Shown in pieces: positions 6,522 to 8,316 of a DNA stretch of 8,316 bases. The stretch is taken from contig CAWVME010000053.1 in NCBI GenBank assembly GCA_963930325.1, forward strand, positions 1 through 8,316, given 5' to 3'. The position numbers were made by a program, and so were the translations under genes. This DNA is from CALXJM01 sp963930325. Its GTDB lineage: Bacteria > Bacillota > Clostridia > TANB77 > CAG-508. A model generated the notes under the pieces. The model was not told the DNA's origin and searched no databases. It saw nothing but the letters and a program-made list of their open reading frames with translations. Positions within the stretch are counted from its first letter, which is position 1; each line of letters begins with the position of its first letter.

Positions 6522-7817
6522 TTGAAAACAATTGTCGTAGGGGGAGGACCAGCAGGGATGCTTGCTTGTATTTCAGCAGCACAAAGTGGAGACAAAGTTA
6601 TATTATTAGAAAAGATGAATAATTTAGGCAAAAAATTGTTAATTACAGGAAAAGGCAGATGTAATATAACAAGTGCTTTACCTATGGACGAATTTATTAA
6701 GAGCATACCGGGGAATGGTATGTTCTTATATAGTTCCTTTCATAATTTTACTAATCAAGATATTGTAAAAATGTTAGAAAAAAAAGGATTAAAAACAAAG
6801 CAAGAGCGAGGAAATAGAATTTTTCCCATAACAGATAGAGCACAAGATGTTCTAAATGTATTGTTATCCTATTTAAAAGAACTAAAAGTAGAAATAAGAA
6901 CTTCTTCTAGAGTAAAAGATATTTTAGTAGAAACCAAAGATTTTTCATATATAACAGGAGTTATTATAGAAAAAAATGGAAAAGAAGAAAGAATAATGTC
7001 AGACAAAGTAATTTTGGCAACAGGTGGAAAAAGTTATCCTGTAACGGGAAGTACAGGAGATGGATATAAGTTATTAGAAAAATTAGGGCATACGATAATA
7101 GAAGCTAGACCATCTTTAATACCTCTTGTTAGTTATGAACAAAAAAAATGTCAAAAATTGCAAGGATTAAGCCTAAGAAATGTAAAAATTCGTGTAATAG
7201 ATGAGAATAAAAGAAAACAGATTTATGAGGACTTTGGCGAAATGCTGTGGACGCACTTTGGAGTATCTGGACCAATTATATTAAGTGCTTCATGTCATTT
7301 ACTAAGATATAAAAATATAGAGCAATTGTTAAAAGAACGAAAAATAAAATTAGAAATAGATTTAAAGCCTGCTTTAACAGAAGAAAAGCTAGATGAAAGA
7401 ATACAAAGGGATTTTAAAGTAGCAAAAAATAAACAACTTAAAAATAGTTTGTTTGAGTTATTACCACAAAAAATTATACCTGTAATATTAGAAGAAAGTA
7501 AAATAGATGAGGAGAAAGCTGTAAATGCAATAACAAAGGAAGAAAGAAGGAGACTAGTAAAATTAATTAAATGTTTTGAAATTACAATCTACGGATTTAG
7601 ACCAATAGAAGAAGCTATTATAACAGCTGGTGGAGTGAATGTAAAAGAAATTAATCCGAAAACAATGGAATCAAAATTAATAAAAGGTCTATTTGTAGCT
7701 GGAGAATTATTAGATGTAGATGGATACACAGGAGGATTTAACCTACAAATTGCATATAGTACCGGGTATACAGCCGGAAAGAATGAAAAAAGGAATATAG
7801 AAAATGAAAGAATTTAG
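6522..7817 (+). CDS. HI0933/YhiN/BaiN-family FAD-dependent oxidoreductase
   Basis: From TTG 6522 this is a 431-residue flavoprotein of the HI0933 family (PF03486; also annotated as aminoacetone oxidase-like, YhiN or BaiN). The N-terminus MKTIVVGGGPAG is the dinucleotide-binding Rossmann motif, and Glu30 at the end of the second strand should bind the FAD ribose. Family blocks follow: GKKLLITGKGRCNIT (36-50), ATGGKSYPVTGSTGDGY (166-182), THFGVSGPIIL (244-254), ITAGGV (367-372) and the C-terminal FAD block LFVAGELLDVDGYTGGFNLQIAYSTGYTAG (390-419). The middle region (about 190-360) is the family-specific insert. One clostridial member, BaiN, reduces bile-acid intermediates, but most members have no proven substrate, so a bile-acid role must not be assumed. 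The next gene overlaps its last 14 bases, showing translational coupling. Start choice rests on the ribosome site and on homologue N-termini. Confidence 0.9.
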   Translation: MKTIVVGGGPAGMLACISAAQSGDKVILLEKMNNLGKKLLITGKGRCNITSALPMDEFIKSIPGNGMFLYSSFHNFTNQDIVKMLEKKGLKTKQERGNRIFPITDRAQDVLNVLLSYLKELKVEIRTSSRVKDILVETKDFSYITGVIIEKNGKEERIMSDKVILATGGKSYPVTGSTGDGYKLLEKLGHTIIEARPSLIPLVSYEQKKCQKLQGLSLRNVKIRVIDENKRKQIYEDFGEMLWTHFGVSGPIILSASCHLLRYKNIEQLLKERKIKLEIDLKPALTEEKLDERIQRDFKVAKNKQLKNSLFELLPQKIIPVILEESKIDEEKAVNAITKEERRRLVKLIKCFEITIYGFRPIEEAIITAGGVNVKEINPKTMESKLIKGLFVAGELLDVDGYTGGFNLQIAYSTGYTAGKNEKRNIENERI

Positions 7818-8316
7818 AACAATTTCTGAAAACGCAGAAGCGGAAATTGAAGAAAAGAAATCAAGGTTTATAGCAAATGCTTATTATGTAGAAAATGAAG
7901 AACAAGCTAAGGATTACATAAAAAAAGTCAAAAAAAAGTATCATGATGCAAAACATCATTGCTTTGCCTATAAAATAATAGAAGGAGAAAGAAGCAGTGA
8001 CGACGGGGAACCTACTGGAACAGCTGGTATACCTATATTAAATGTAATTTCTGGAGAAAATTTGACGAATGTTCTTATTATAGTAACAAGATATTTTGGA
8101 GGAACTTTACTAGGCACAGGAGGATTAGTAAGAGCATATACGGAAGCTAGTAAAAAAGTTTTGGGAAAAACAAAAAAAACAGAAAAAGTATTGGGACAGG
8201 AAATAAAAATTGAAGTAGAGTACACAGAGCTAAATGGATTTAAATATTATGCAAAACAAAATAAAATAAAAATAGTAAATATTGTATATAGTGAAAAAGT
8301 GGAAATAGATATAGAA
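7804..8316 (+). CDS. yigZ: YigZ/IMPACT-family protein (UPF0029), 3' end cut by window edge
   Basis: The ATG at 7804 opens a frame that stays open to the last base, giving 171 residues of a family usually 200-215 long, so the final 35-45 are missing. AGGA nine bases upstream, inside the flavoprotein gene, supports the start; the two genes overlap by 14 bases in different frames. The N-terminal UPF0029 domain (about 15-125) carries the signature: KSRFIA, HHCFAYKI (51-58), SDDGEPTGTAGIPIL (65-79) and VTRYFGGTLLGTGGLVRAYTEA (94-115). The DUF1949 C-terminal domain begins near GQEIKIEVEY (131-140). The eukaryotic relative IMPACT binds Gcn1 and restrains Gcn2 kinase; bacterial members have an RNA-binding-like fold and are suspected of acting in translation, but the bacterial role is not settled. 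No frame damage is seen. Confidence 0.93.
   Translation, partial: MKEFRTISENAEAEIEEKKSRFIANAYYVENEEQAKDYIKKVKKKYHDAKHHCFAYKIIEGERSSDDGEPTGTAGIPILNVISGENLTNVLIIVTRYFGGTLLGTGGLVRAYTEASKKVLGKTKKTEKVLGQEIKIEVEYTELNGFKYYAKQNKIKIVNIVYSEKVEIDIE

Noticed and set aside
7968..8225. 85-codon minus-strand frame
   Set aside because: It is antisense to the conserved UPF0029 signature of the YigZ gene, with no independent coding signal.

Overview
The window is strongly AT-rich and all genes read left to right. Codon use is A/T-ending, Shine-Dalgarno sites are strong, and only TAA and TAG stops are used. The gene content is a BspA-type leucine-rich surface protein, a class D sortase with a thioester-domain adhesin, a CNNM/CorC-type protein, a YnbB-like PLP enzyme, an HI0933-family flavoprotein and YigZ. 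Together these point to a low-GC Gram-positive anaerobe, most likely an uncultured or gut-associated member of the Clostridia. The organism assignment is inference; there is no rRNA or lineage marker in the window.

Left part (1-3751), cell surface. The C-terminal 500 residues of a BspA-like LRR_5 protein enter from the left edge and end at a strong intrinsic terminator (1558-1608). An AT-rich control region follows, with two candidate promoters, a 22-bp perfect palindrome and a smaller inverted repeat. A two-gene unit comes next: a class D sortase (GTG start at 1813) and, 43 bases later, a secreted thioester-domain/SpaA-domain adhesin. The adhesin should be the sortase substrate, but it stops at the residues LPKSGM, exactly where the sorting signal should continue into a hydrophobic segment and a positive tail. 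The stop codon spans the junction of a 14-bp imperfect tandem repeat. This is the most unusual observation in the window.

Right part (3773-8316), housekeeping or metabolic operon. Only 21 bases after the adhesin stop is a textbook sigma-A promoter (TTGACA, 17-base spacer, TATAAT). It drives four closely packed genes: a CNNM/CBS/CorC-domain membrane protein (ion efflux or 'hemolysin' family), a methionine gamma-lyase-like PLP protein (YnbB family), an HI0933/BaiN-type flavoprotein (best start TTG at 6522) and the start of a YigZ/IMPACT-family gene that runs off the right edge. Gaps are 22 and 91 bases, then a 14-base overlap. No terminator separates these four genes. They are not known to share a pathway; they look like a conserved-gene string rather than a dedicated system.

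No tRNA, rRNA, CRISPR array, insertion sequence or riboswitch was recognised. I did not find a convincing wholly new system. The best leads are the tail-less sortase substrate, the non-canonical thioester motif and the palindrome-rich control region ahead of the sortase.
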